Of a stretch of 64,000 bases of DNA, positions 8,137-16,491 are shown piece by piece. Under the pieces are notes generated by a model, which ran no database searches, was not told the origin of the DNA, and saw only the letters and a list, made by a program, of their open reading frames with translations. The DNA comes from Micavibrio sp. UBA7657 (lineage in GTDB: Bacteria > Pseudomonadota > Alphaproteobacteria > Micavibrionales > Micavibrionaceae), in NCBI GenBank assembly GCA_002483465.1, contig DLHX01000008.1, positions 350,892 through 414,891 of the forward strand. The letters are read 5' to 3'. Numbering within the stretch: position 1 is the stretch's first letter; every line of letters starts with the position of its first letter. Position numbers and translations under genes: made by a program.

Positions 8137-8823
8137 ATGAGCTCATTCGAAACAAATATACGGCGCGACTTGGAAACACCACGCGCGCATGACGGCTTTC
8201 CCGCGCTATTCATCAAGGTGCCGCTGATGGACGGCAATCAATCGCGCAAACAGATATTCATGAACCTTGCCCTCGTATCCCCTGAAAGGATGCTCAAGGA
8301 GTTCGACAACCACATCGCCGCCGCGCAGTATTACGATTCATACGTAAGCCTTTATTATCTTCCCGCGATCGATCCCCTCTTCGAAATACCTGACTGTTAT
8401 GGAGGAGCGTTGAATCAATTATTAACCATGCGGTTGGACAAACCTCACAAGACAGAAAAATACACTTTAAAAGCCCGCGCGTTTTTTGAGGAAGCACAAG
8501 AGATCATACTATCGGAATACACCGACGAGACTCATTCTCTGCTGCACGACATAGATATTAAACCGACCGCCGATGAACACGGCTACGACCTGGTGATGTT
8601 GCCCGAAGATATGAACGGCGAGATAGAATCACCGGAAGAATGGCAAAAAAGAACCATAGCGGTCGCCCGTCATCTAGGCGCAATCTTTGCCGGTGTGGCA
8701 CATGTCGCAGACAGCACATTCGAAAATGGCCGTATCATTCTCCTGTCCGACCATTTCCCCAGCCTCAAAAAAAGGATGGACTTGATAACGAACTGTGACA
8801 ACCCTTCCTTGCTAATCGAATAA
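8137..8823 (+). CDS. Hypothetical protein, 228 residues
   Basis: No family was recognised. The ATG at 8137 is preferred over the adjacent TTG at 8134 because AGGGAGA lies six bases upstream of it. The product looks soluble and acidic, with no signal peptide or membrane segment and a mixed helix/strand pattern. The base composition is lower in GC than in the neighbouring formylglutamate amidohydrolase, as in other lineage-specific genes of the window. It converges on lipB with a 15-base gap. Confidence 0.6.
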   Translation: MSSFETNIRRDLETPRAHDGFPALFIKVPLMDGNQSRKQIFMNLALVSPERMLKEFDNHIAAAQYYDSYVSLYYLPAIDPLFEIPDCYGGALNQLLTMRLDKPHKTEKYTLKARAFFEEAQEIILSEYTDETHSLLHDIDIKPTADEHGYDLVMLPEDMNGEIESPEEWQKRTIAVARHLGAIFAGVAHVADSTFENGRIILLSDHFPSLKKRMDLITNCDNPSLLIE

Positions 8824-8838
8824 AGAAGTCGCAGTGGA

Positions 8839-9501
8839 CTAGCCGAAGAAATTTTTCTTAAGCGCTTTATCGAGATCATCCATCGTCGCCTTGATGCCGA
8901 GATCATCAAGCGACGTGACTCCGAATTCCGAAATCCCGCACGGCACGATGCCGCTGTAATGCGACAGGTCCGGATTCACATTGATCGACACACCGTGCAG
9001 CGTGATCCAGTGCCGCACCCGCACCCCCACCGCCGCGATTTTTTTCTCGCCCTTCGGTGTATTCACCCAGATTCCAATCCGTCCTTCGCGGCACACGCCA
9101 TGCACATCGAATTCCGCCAGCGCCGCAATCACCCAGTCCTGTAAATCGCAGACATATTTTTTGATATCCGGCGCGCCGCGCTTCTTCAGATCCACCATCG
9201 CATACGCCACCCGCTGCCCCGGCCCGTGATAGGTATATTCCCCGCCCCTTCCCGTCTCATAAACCGGGAACCGCTGCTCCAGCAAATCGCCCGCCTTGGC
9301 GCTCGTCCCTGCGGTATAAAGCGGCAGATGCTCCAGCAGCCAGACACACTCCTCCGCAGTCCCCTCATGGATACCGGCCACCCGGCCATCCATAAAGGCC
9401 AGCGCCTCCTCATAAGCCACGGGCTTATCTGCCTTTTTCCACTCCACCACGGGAAAATTTCCTTTGACTTTACGTAAACTAATGCTATGTAAGCACCCCA
9501 A
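8839..9501 (-). CDS. lipB: Octanoyl-[acyl-carrier-protein]:protein transferase
   Basis: LipB moves octanoate from acyl carrier protein to the lipoyl domains of 2-oxoacid dehydrogenases and the glycine cleavage H protein, the first step of lipoate attachment. The 220-residue product has the GGEYTYHGPGQ substrate loop, the KIAAVGVRVRHWITLHG strand with the catalytic Lys, and the VPCGI motif with the catalytic Cys. No lipA lies nearby. The start at 9501 is an ATG 30 bases from the divergent gene at 9532. Confidence 0.95.
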   Translation of the reverse strand: MGCLHSISLRKVKGNFPVVEWKKADKPVAYEEALAFMDGRVAGIHEGTAEECVWLLEHLPLYTAGTSAKAGDLLEQRFPVYETGRGGEYTYHGPGQRVAYAMVDLKKRGAPDIKKYVCDLQDWVIAALAEFDVHGVCREGRIGIWVNTPKGEKKIAAVGVRVRHWITLHGVSINVNPDLSHYSGIVPCGISEFGVTSLDDLGIKATMDDLDKALKKNFFG

Positions 9502-9531
9502 ATTACTTAATAGCTTACAGGAATTAAAGCC

Positions 9532-9909
9532 ATGTCTCGCGAAGCCACCCTGGAATTTTTAAAAGATTTTGCCCGTAATATACAGGGGCAGGCGGATTCC
9601 CACGCGGAGTTGGGAGAACTCGCTATGCCGTTCTGCATCATATTCCTCGATGATTGGTCGCAGGCTTCCGCCCCTTTCCTGAAACAAAAGGGAGATGTGG
9701 CACAGATCATCAGGGATATTGATGATTCCCTGAGGCGAAACCAGATAGGCCTTATCGGCCCGGGAATTTTTCATGCCACCCCGGAAAACCCCCTGTGGCA
9801 GCGCATCCAGTCATTCATTCAGGACGCTCCCCCGGCACCTGTAGAAGAAAAAGCTGAAATACGGCCAGCCAGGGAAGCCCCGGCGGCTCACGCCTCGCTT
9901 ACCCTTTAA
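9532..9909 (+). CDS. Hypothetical protein, 125 residues
   Basis: No family was recognised. The ATG has an AGGAA sequence about nine bases upstream. The first 100 residues look like a small alpha/beta domain with a hydrophobic strand (MPFCIIFLDDW), and the last 25 are Ala/Pro/Glu-rich and probably disordered. No signal peptide is visible. It is divergent from lipB. Confidence 0.55.
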   Translation: MSREATLEFLKDFARNIQGQADSHAELGELAMPFCIIFLDDWSQASAPFLKQKGDVAQIIRDIDDSLRRNQIGLIGPGIFHATPENPLWQRIQSFIQDAPPAPVEEKAEIRPAREAPAAHASLTL

Positions 9910-10165
9910 TAGCTGTTTTTCCGGGCATAGAGTGTGCATTGCAACTTGCCTCGGGTGGATTGATCTGTTATTCCATCTGCTTCCCGCAAGGGATTGATAC
10001 TACTATTAATTAGTCGAAGGATTTTGTGTCGAAAAATCGTGGCTTTTTGAGAACCGGCCCACCGCGAAGCGCGTAGCGCGTGCGGATTAAAAGCAGCGTA
10101 CATTTGGTACGCGAGCACCGGAAGCGCAAAAAGACATGATTTGCAGACCAAAAGACAAAGACTGT
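9910..10165. other. Non-coding stretch upstream of tRNA-Leu
   Basis: About 256 bases hold no convincing reading frame. A short inverted repeat around GCGAAGCGCGTAGCGCG lies at about 10072-10090. No clear promoter for the tRNA was identified. Confidence 0.5.
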
Positions 10166-10249
10166 GCGGCCATGGCGGAATGGTAGACGCGTACGCTTGA
10201 GGTGCGTATGGGGTAACCCGTGAAGGTTCAAGTCCTTTTGGCCGCACCA
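10166..10249 (+). tRNA. tRNA-Leu (anticodon GAG)
   Basis: The 84-base sequence folds as a class II tRNA. The acceptor arms are GCGGCCA and TGGCCGC, with discriminator A and an encoded CCA (10247-10249). The anticodon stem TACGC/GCGTA encloses the loop TTGAGGT, so the anticodon is GAG at 10199-10201, reading CTC and CTT. The T-arm carries GGTTCAAGTCC. A long variable arm (TGGGGTAACCCG) is present as expected for leucine. Confidence 0.97.
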
Positions 10250-10255
10250 TTCGAC

Positions 10256-10292
10256 AATTTTTCTTAGCAAGCATAGCGAGCTTAGAAAAATG
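10256..10292. terminator. Imperfect hairpin after tRNA-Leu, possible terminator
   Basis: ATTTTTCTTAGCAAGC and GCGAGCTTAGAAAAAT form an imperfect inverted repeat around ATA, with A and T runs at its ends, seven bases after the tRNA CCA. It could end the tRNA transcript. Confidence 0.4.
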
Positions 10293-10316
10293 TCGTCCCC
10301 GCGAAAGCGGGGATCT
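10291..10316. repeat. GTCGTCCCCGC hairpin repeat half
   Basis: TCCCCGC-GAAA-GCGGGGA forms a seven-base stem, with the leading GTCGT standing for the usual GTCAT. It belongs to the same family as the units at 5676 and 37778. Confidence 0.65.
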
Positions 10317-10347
10317 AATTAACAAAGCACTGAATTAAGCGGATCGC

Positions 10348-12729
10348 ATGGCAAAGAAAAAGCAAACTAACTCCCCCAAACAGAACCCCTCCCTGGGAGA
10401 GGAAGCCGCCGCCAAAAAAGAGAGCTTCCGCCAGGAAGCGCTCGACTACCACCAGTACCCGACACCGGGTAAGATCGCCATCCAGGCCACCAAGCCGATG
10501 GCCACGCAAAACGATCTCGCGCTCGCATATTCTCCCGGCGTTGCCGTCCCCTGCGAGGAAATCGCCCGCGACCCGCTGAAAGCATACGATTACACATCTA
10601 AGGGCAATTTAGTCGCCGTCATCTCGAACGGCACCGCCGTCCTCGGCCTCGGCAATCTTGGCGCGCTGGCCTCAAAGCCGGTCATGGAGGGCAAAGCCGT
10701 CCTCTTCAAAAAATTCGCCGCAATCGATTCCGTCGACATCGAGATCGATGAAACCGACATTGATAAATTCATCGACATCGTCGCCTCGCTTGAGCCCACC
10801 TTCGGCGGCATCAACCTTGAAGACATCAAGGCCCCCGAGTGCTTCGAGATTGAGCGCCGCCTGAAAGAGCGGATGAATATCCCCGTCTTCCACGACGACC
10901 AGCACGGCACCGCCGTGATCTCCTCCGCCGCGCTGATCAACTGGCTCGAATGGTCCGGGCGCAAGGCAGGCAAGATCAAGATGGTCACCTCGGGCGCGGG
11001 CGCTGCCGCCATTTCCTGCCTGAAACTGTTCCTTGATATCGGCGTAAAGAAAGAGAACATCATCGTCACCGACCGCAACGGCGTCGTCTACAAGGGCCGT
11101 AACGAAGGCATGGACAAGGAAAAGGAATTCTTCGCCTCCGACACCAAGGCCCGCACACTGGCTGAGGCTATCAAGGGCGCGGACGTGTTCGTCGGCCTTT
11201 CCGGTCCCGGCGTCCTGACAAAAGACATGGTCAAATCGATGGGAAAGGCGCCCCTCATCATGGCCATGGCCAACCCGACGCCGGAAATTTTGCCCGAGGA
11301 CGCGCTCGAGGCAAAACCCGATGCCGTCATCTGCACAGGCCGCTCCGACTACCCGAACCAGGTCAACAATGTCCTCTGCTTCCCCTTCATCTTCCGCGGC
11401 GCGCTCGACGTCGGCGCGACAAAGATCAACGAGGAAATGAAACTGGCTTGCGTCAAGGCCATCGCCGAACTCGCGCGTAAGGAAGCCACCGCTGAAGTTA
11501 CCGCCGTCTATGCCGGTGAAAACCTCACCTTCGGTCCTGAATATCTGATCCCGAAACCGTTCGACCCGCGCCTCATCGTCGATATCCCCCTGGCCGTCGC
11601 GAAAGCCGCGATGGATTCTGGCGTTGCCACGCGCCCCATCGAGGATTTCGAAACCTACAAGCTGCGCCTGCGCCAGTTCTTCATCCGCTCGCAACTCGTG
11701 ATGAATCCCATTTTCGCCCGCGCGCAGGAAAAACCCAAACGCGTCGTCTACTGCGAAGGTGAAGAGGATAAAGTCCTCCAGGCCGTCCAGCATGTCGTCG
11801 ATGAAAATCTTGCGAAGCCGATCGTCATCGGCCGCCGCAAGGTCGTCGCCACGCGCCTCAAGCGCCTCGGCCTCCGCGTCGAACTCGACAAAGACATCGA
11901 ACTGATCGACCCCGAAGACGATCCACGCTACCGCTCCTACTGGGAAACTTATCACGCCATCATGCAGCGCCGCGGCGTCACGCCGATCTCTGCCCGTAAC
12001 ATCGTCCGCACCGACCCCACCGTCATCGGCGCGCTCATGGTGTACAAGGGCGAAGCCGACGCCGTCATCTGCGGCGTCACCGGCCAGTATCACGACCACC
12101 TCGAAGACATCATGGATGTCATCGGCCTCAAGCCCGGCGTCGAAACACCCGCCGCGCTCAACGCCCTCATCCTCGCGAAGGGCACCTACTTCTTCTGCGA
12201 TACGCAGATCAACACCAACCCGACCATCGCGCAAATTTCCGAGATGACCATGCTCGCGGTCGATGAAGTCCGCCGCTTCGGCATCACGCCCAAGGTCGCG
12301 CTGTTATCGCACTCCAATTTCGGCGTGGTTGATTGCGACGTCGCCTTTAAAATGCGCGCCGCCTATGCCGACATCCGCCGCCGCGACCCGAAGTTAGAGA
12401 TCGACGGCGAAATGACCGCCGACGTCGCTCTGTCCGAGGAAATCCGCCAATCCATCATGCCTAATTCCAACCTCACCGGCTCGGCCAACCTCTTCATCAT
12501 GCCGAGCGTCGAAGCCGCCAACATCGCCTTTAGCATGCTGAAAGTCCTGGCCGACGGCACCAGCATCGGCCCGTTACTCCTTGGCGCGGCGCGCCCGGCC
12601 CACATCCTCACCCCGTCCGTAACCCCGCGCGGCATCATCAACGTCACCGCCATGGCAACCGTCGGGGCCCAGGTTCACGAGGATGAAATGGGCGATGAAA
12701 AATCCCACCTCCAGACCCGGCACTATTAA
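10348..12729 (+). CDS. maeB: NADP-dependent malic enzyme with phosphotransacetylase-like domain
   Basis: This is the large form of malic enzyme, which oxidatively decarboxylates malate to pyruvate. The 793 residues comprise a malic-enzyme half (about 40-450) with AYSPGVAVPC and FHDDQHGTA motifs and a Rossmann GAGAAA loop. A C-terminal half (about 460-785) resembles phosphotransacetylase. In studied members the second half regulates the enzyme and is not catalytic. Basic, Lys-rich residues precede residue 25. It stands alone between tRNA-Leu and mgtE. With ppdK at 53701 it can link malate to phosphoenolpyruvate. Confidence 0.95.
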   Translation: MAKKKQTNSPKQNPSLGEEAAAKKESFRQEALDYHQYPTPGKIAIQATKPMATQNDLALAYSPGVAVPCEEIARDPLKAYDYTSKGNLVAVISNGTAVLGLGNLGALASKPVMEGKAVLFKKFAAIDSVDIEIDETDIDKFIDIVASLEPTFGGINLEDIKAPECFEIERRLKERMNIPVFHDDQHGTAVISSAALINWLEWSGRKAGKIKMVTSGAGAAAISCLKLFLDIGVKKENIIVTDRNGVVYKGRNEGMDKEKEFFASDTKARTLAEAIKGADVFVGLSGPGVLTKDMVKSMGKAPLIMAMANPTPEILPEDALEAKPDAVICTGRSDYPNQVNNVLCFPFIFRGALDVGATKINEEMKLACVKAIAELARKEATAEVTAVYAGENLTFGPEYLIPKPFDPRLIVDIPLAVAKAAMDSGVATRPIEDFETYKLRLRQFFIRSQLVMNPIFARAQEKPKRVVYCEGEEDKVLQAVQHVVDENLAKPIVIGRRKVVATRLKRLGLRVELDKDIELIDPEDDPRYRSYWETYHAIMQRRGVTPISARNIVRTDPTVIGALMVYKGEADAVICGVTGQYHDHLEDIMDVIGLKPGVETPAALNALILAKGTYFFCDTQINTNPTIAQISEMTMLAVDEVRRFGITPKVALLSHSNFGVVDCDVAFKMRAAYADIRRRDPKLEIDGEMTADVALSEEIRQSIMPNSNLTGSANLFIMPSVEAANIAFSMLKVLADGTSIGPLLLGAARPAHILTPSVTPRGIINVTAMATVGAQVHEDEMGDEKSHLQTRHY

Positions 12730-12735
12730 CCCTTC

Positions 12736-12807
12736 CGTCATTGCGAGCGTAGCGAAGCAATCCATTTTCTGGATCGCCACGCCGCCTGAGAGCGGCTCGC
12801 GATGACG
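12736..12807. repeat. Complete GTCATTGCGAG palindromic element
   Basis: It starts CGTCATTGCGAGCG and ends with CTCGCGATGACG, with AATCCA/TGGAT near the centre. It lies just after the maeB stop and could form a hairpin in the 3' end of that message. Confidence 0.85.
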
Positions 12808-12894
12808 ATTTGCAATAATCGCTTGATCTAAACCCCGAATAGGGTAAAGGTGAGCCCAGACATCTATAGTTTAAACCCCTATCGGCGGGCCCCC

Positions 12895-14286
12895 ATGACC
12901 GATGAAAGCCTGAACAACATAACCGACAGCGCCGAAGACGCGCCATTCCTCCTGACCGACCGCGAGATCAGGGACATCACCGATGCTGTCCGCGCGCAGG
13001 ACACCGACATGGTCCACGCGATCCTGGCTGGCATGCCGTCCTTCGACATCGCCGACCTGATCGGGAAAATCACCGACGAGGAACGCCGCGAACTTCTCCT
13101 GATGTGCGCCGAAACGATGAACCCCATCGTCTTCGCCGAAATGGATTCCGAACTGCGCCGCGCCGCGCTCTCGACTTTGTCCGCCGACCAGGTCGCTGAA
13201 ATTATTTCACGCCTTGAATCCGACGACGCACTCGGCCTCGTCCTCGATCTTGATTCCGAATTCCGCCACGAAATCATCCGCAAGCTCTCCGCGAAAACGA
13301 GGTTAGCCGTTGAAGAAGGCCTGAACTTCCCCGAACACAGCGCCGGGCGACTCATGCAGCGCGAGCTTGTCGCGGTCCCGCAATTCTGGACCGTCGGCAA
13401 AACCATCGATTACCTGCGCGAGGCTGGCGAAGACCTGCCCGAAGATTTCTTCGACATTTTCGTCATCGACCCCGGCTATCACGTGCTCGGGCAAATTCCG
13501 CTCAACCGCGTCATCCGCTCGAAACGTCCCGTCAAAATGGAAGACCTCGCGCTCGATGAAATCAAACCCATCCCCGCGACGATGGACCAGGAAGAACTCG
13601 CGCACATCTTCCGCCGCGGCGACATCACCTCCGCCCCCGTCGTCGACGACAACAATCGCCTGCTCGGCGTCGTCACGATTGACGACATCGTCGACGTCAT
13701 CGACGACGAAGCGGAAGAAGATTTACTGAAGCTCGCTGGCGTCGATCAGGACGACATGTACCGCGCCGTGCTATCCACCAGCGCGCTCCGTTTCCGCTGG
13801 CTGTTCGTGAATTTGCTCACCGCGTTTCTCGCCGCCGGTGTCGTCTCCCTCTTCGGTGCCACGATTGAAAAAATCGTCGCCCTCGCCATCCTCATGCCCA
13901 TCGTCGCGGGCATGGGCGGCAACGCCGGCACACAAGCCCTCGCCGTCGCCGTCCGCGCCCTTGCGCTGCGCGAACTGTCCGGCACAAATGCCGCCCGCGC
14001 CATATTCAAGGAAGCTCTCGTCGGCCTTATAAATGGCTGCCTGTTTGCTGTGCTGGTAGGAGTAATCGCCGCGCTATGGTTCCAGAACCCGATGCTCGGC
14101 GTCGTAATCGGGGCCGCCATGATCATCAATCTCGTCGTCGCCGGGTTCTTCGGCGCCTTTATTCCGGTGCTGCTGAGCCGCATGGGCTCCGACCCCGCCG
14201 TCGCCTCAGGCGTATTTCTCACCGCCGTTACCGACGTCGTCGGCTTCTTTGCGTTCCTTGGCCTTGCTGCGATATTGCTGTTTTAA
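12895..14286 (+). CDS. mgtE: Magnesium transporter MgtE
   Basis: MgtE is an inner-membrane magnesium channel gated by cytoplasmic magnesium. An MgtE N-terminal superhelical domain (about 30-130) is followed by a CBS pair (about 130-260) and a C-terminal membrane domain of five segments. The pore region carries the hallmark MGGNAGTQ. The ATG at 12895 gives 463 residues, close to the family norm. A GTG at 12850 in the same frame adds 15 residues and has AGGG five bases upstream, so the start is uncertain. The last four bases overlap the convergent double-HTH gene. Confidence 0.95.
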   Translation: MTDESLNNITDSAEDAPFLLTDREIRDITDAVRAQDTDMVHAILAGMPSFDIADLIGKITDEERRELLLMCAETMNPIVFAEMDSELRRAALSTLSADQVAEIISRLESDDALGLVLDLDSEFRHEIIRKLSAKTRLAVEEGLNFPEHSAGRLMQRELVAVPQFWTVGKTIDYLREAGEDLPEDFFDIFVIDPGYHVLGQIPLNRVIRSKRPVKMEDLALDEIKPIPATMDQEELAHIFRRGDITSAPVVDDNNRLLGVVTIDDIVDVIDDEAEEDLLKLAGVDQDDMYRAVLSTSALRFRWLFVNLLTAFLAAGVVSLFGATIEKIVALAILMPIVAGMGGNAGTQALAVAVRALALRELSGTNAARAIFKEALVGLINGCLFAVLVGVIAALWFQNPMLGVVIGAAMIINLVVAGFFGAFIPVLLSRMGSDPAVASGVFLTAVTDVVGFFAFLGLAAILLF

Positions 14287-14825
14287 ATAACTTCCAACGC
14301 CATCGCAGATCCTGTCTCGAAAGGATCCAGTGTTTCGTTCATCATGTTTTTGTCTGGCTCAGGCTCAGGCACAGGCACAATCATCACCTCGCGCAATCTC
14401 TTCATCAGTCTGGCCGGATTTTTGTTTCCGGCAACATCTTCCATGCCAAGATTTTTTTTCATAGCGGCTATACGTCTTTTGACTGTATTAAGCCCCACAC
14501 CCAGCTCCCACGCAATTTCCTTGAGCGCTTTTGCTTCTAAAATACGTCTGGCGACAGGCTCCTGCTCGGGCGTCAAACCTTGAAAAGTGCAGTCAGGGGG
14601 CACAGGACCATCCAGCAGAAGCTGTAATTCACTGCTGGAATGAACATCAAGCTCCCTATAAAGGTCGCACATATCGCTTCTGGCCATACCAAATGAAAGC
14701 CTGAGCTTGGAGGCCGCGTCTTTCGCGGTGCCTCCATCGGCAATGATCCTGGCAACTTTCTGCTGCCGCTCTCTCAGATCGGCAATGCTTTTTTTCTTAT
14801 CGGGTAAATTTTCCATGGTTGCCAC
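14283..14825 (-). CDS. Double LuxR-type HTH protein (array member 4)
   Basis: This gene encodes a 180-residue DNA-binding protein with two LuxR/GerE-like helix-turn-helix regions (about 17-62 and 84-127) and no receiver or ligand-binding domain. The linker DGPVPPDCTFQGLTPEQ is closely matched in array member 2 (DGPVPAGCFFEGLTPRQ), which shows common descent by duplication. An acidic, Pro-rich tail follows residue 150. The frame opens with GTG at 14825, with ATG at 14816 as an alternative. It is last in a same-strand run of four and begins four bases after its upstream neighbour. Confidence 0.75.
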   Translation of the reverse strand: MATMENLPDKKKSIADLRERQQKVARIIADGGTAKDAASKLRLSFGMARSDMCDLYRELDVHSSSELQLLLDGPVPPDCTFQGLTPEQEPVARRILEAKALKEIAWELGVGLNTVKRRIAAMKKNLGMEDVAGNKNPARLMKRLREVMIVPVPEPEPDKNMMNETLDPFETGSAMALEVI

Positions 14826-14829
14826 GATT

Positions 14830-15297
14830 TTATAATTCGCACTCCGGAGACTTCGATCCGGTGAGCAACGACGGCGCGGCCTTCACGACAAATCTTAATG
14901 TATCCGCCACATTTCTTGCCCCTATCTTAGCCTGTCCATTAAGTCGGTGAACTTCCGCTGTGCGTGTGCTTATTTCCAAAAGGTTGGCGATACCTTTGTT
15001 TAACCACCCTCGCGAAGCCAGGTACAGCACCTCGCCCTGTCTCGGCGTAACGTGCGCTTCTTTAAATGCATCGATCAAAGACTGCGGCAACGCATCAAAC
15101 AATTTTCCGGGCTTCACATTTTCATTCACGCTGCGCGTTGGATAATATTCATTGAAACTGTTCAGTCGCACATTAACCTCAAATAAAAATATACCCAGCT
15201 CCCGTGCTATCGCCTTTTCGCTCTTTCCGTCGGCGGCAAGCCTGAAAACGCTGTGCGTCATTTGTGTATTTTTAGATCTCGACCTTTTTTTGAACAT
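14830..15297 (-). CDS. Double LuxR-type HTH protein (array member 3)
   Basis: The 155-residue product has a basic start (MFKKRSRSK) and a degenerate first HTH (about 13-50, ADGKSEKAIARELGI). A clearer LuxR HTH follows at about 84-135 (TPRQGEVLYLASRGWLNKGIANLL, then STRTAEVHRLNG). AAGGAAAG lies nine bases upstream of the ATG. No sensor domain is present. It is in the same operon-like run as the genes at 14283, 15316 and 15962. It probably acts as a transcription regulator with unknown targets. Confidence 0.75.
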   Translation of the reverse strand: MFKKRSRSKNTQMTHSVFRLAADGKSEKAIARELGIFLFEVNVRLNSFNEYYPTRSVNENVKPGKLFDALPQSLIDAFKEAHVTPRQGEVLYLASRGWLNKGIANLLEISTRTAEVHRLNGQAKIGARNVADTLRFVVKAAPSLLTGSKSPECEL

Positions 15298-15315
15298 CGG
15301 CTTTCCTTTTCTTTC

Positions 15316-15921
15316 CTAACCCAACTTCGGGCGAACAGGTTCATTTTCCAGCATTTCCTGGTAATTCCACACGCCATCTAACAACACGGTAAGTACCCGG
15401 TCATGGATCATCACGCTGCGCAAGGCCTTCAGCAATTTCGCCGCATCGCTGAGATCTTCGGTATTGCCTCCATTACGAAGCGCTTCCCTCATTTTTTCTT
15501 TATGCCTTTTAATTGTCCTTTCTTCGAGATTTAGCGCTCGCGCCATTTCCTTCTCGTTCATGCCGACAAAAAACAGCCTGGCAATATCGTTCTGCCTGGG
15601 TGTAAGACCTTCAAAGAAGCAACCCGCCGGCACGGGCCCGTCCATGGCCACGCACAGCATGAGAATAGAAGAAGGAATCCCAAGTTTTTCATAGATCTTC
15701 TGCCGGTAGTAGCCTCTGACCATGTGCGCGGAAATATCCTTTTTCATTTCCTTCGACACTCTCTTGCTTATTTCCTCTGCATTAAGCCCATCGGCCGTCA
15801 TCCTTGCGATCTGGTACTCCACATCACTGAGCTGCTTGATCCGGTAGTTGATATACGGCGGCATAACTGACGAAAACCTGAACACGAACGTCAGACCCAC
15901 TTGTGGCTTTTTCTTAACCAT
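15316..15921 (-). CDS. Double LuxR-type HTH protein (array member 2)
   Basis: The 201-residue product has HTH regions at about 31-82 and 106-150. The first contains an unusual charged insertion (KEMKKDIS) between its helices. The second has the typical LTPRQNDIA...NEKEMARALNLEERTIKRHKEK pattern, with a very basic recognition helix. The C-terminal KLLKALRSVMI matches RLMKRLREVMI in member 4. The ATG at 15921 is preceded by AAGGAAA. No receiver domain is present. Confidence 0.75.
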   Translation of the reverse strand: MVKKKPQVGLTFVFRFSSVMPPYINYRIKQLSDVEYQIARMTADGLNAEEISKRVSKEMKKDISAHMVRGYYRQKIYEKLGIPSSILMLCVAMDGPVPAGCFFEGLTPRQNDIARLFFVGMNEKEMARALNLEERTIKRHKEKMREALRNGGNTEDLSDAAKLLKALRSVMIHDRVLTVLLDGVWNYQEMLENEPVRPKLG

Positions 15922-15961
15922 CGGTTTCCTTGCTCACACGTTCCGGACGACTGTCCCCACT

Positions 15962-16363
15962 TTAAGCATTCAGTTCGGGAGAGTCGGTCGCACGCGCGCT
16001 AAGGCCATGCATTAAACGAATTAACCCGACATTTTTATTAATGCCAAGCGTGCGGTACACATTAAGTATATGGGTTTCAACCGTACGACTCGAAATTCTC
16101 AGTTCACTGGCTATTTCGCGCGCGCTTTTTCCGTCAGCATAAAGATCCGCAATTTGCTTTTGCCTGTCTGTAAGACTGCCTAGGCCGGAGACACAGCCAT
16201 CAAATATATTATTGATATGGCCTACATGTATTTTGACGGTGCCATCTGATATGTTCAGTTGCTGCGCTATATCCATCACACTTTTTCCGTCGGCCATAAG
16301 GTTGAAAATTTCCTGCTGTCTTGGCGTCAGGCCGTGAACGTGTATCTGTACTTTGTCGGACAT
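15962..16363 (-). CDS. Double LuxR-type HTH protein (array member 1)
   Basis: This first gene of the run encodes 133 residues consisting of almost nothing but two canonical LuxR HTH domains: LTPRQQEIFNLMADGKS...DGTVKIH (about 12-55) and LTDRQKQIADLYADGKS...SRTVETH (about 64-115). The ATG at 16363 was chosen because AAGGGAAA precedes it at good spacing; a longer in-frame opening to 16510 would overlap the PBP1A gene. A palindrome, GTATT-G-AATAC, lies 17 bases upstream and could be an autoregulatory site. Confidence 0.8.
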   Translation of the reverse strand: MSDKVQIHVHGLTPRQQEIFNLMADGKSVMDIAQQLNISDGTVKIHVGHINNIFDGCVSGLGSLTDRQKQIADLYADGKSAREIASELRISSRTVETHILNVYRTLGINKNVGLIRLMHGLSARATDSPELNA

Positions 16364-16379
16364 TTTATTTTCCCTTTCC

Positions 16380-16422
16380 GTATTGAATACCCCTTTTTTA
16401 TAGAAACTAATGATTATGTCAA
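16380..16422 (-). promoter_or_regulatory. Possible promoter and palindrome upstream of the double-HTH array
   Basis: On the minus strand TTGACA (16422-16417) is followed by an A/T-rich -10 region (TATAAA at 16402-16397, spacing only 14; TAAAAA at spacing 16). The palindrome GTATT-G-AATAC lies at 16390-16380, just downstream. The region also separates the array from the divergent PBP1A gene. Confidence 0.4.
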
Positions 16423-16491
16423 GAAAGAAACCCCGCGCCCGCCCGCCGGATTGCTTGATTATTGGCGTATAACAGGCTACTTGAAGGCACC

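Noticed and set aside
10010..10325. Minus-strand frames across the tRNA, with KGLEPSRVTPYAPQAY
   Set aside because: These are the antisense translation of tRNA-Leu, a well-known false annotation. The tRNA fold is unambiguous.
10672..12234. 520-residue minus-strand frame opposite maeB
   Set aside because: It is fully antisense to a well-matched malic enzyme and has an amino-acid bias typical of a GC-rich shadow frame.
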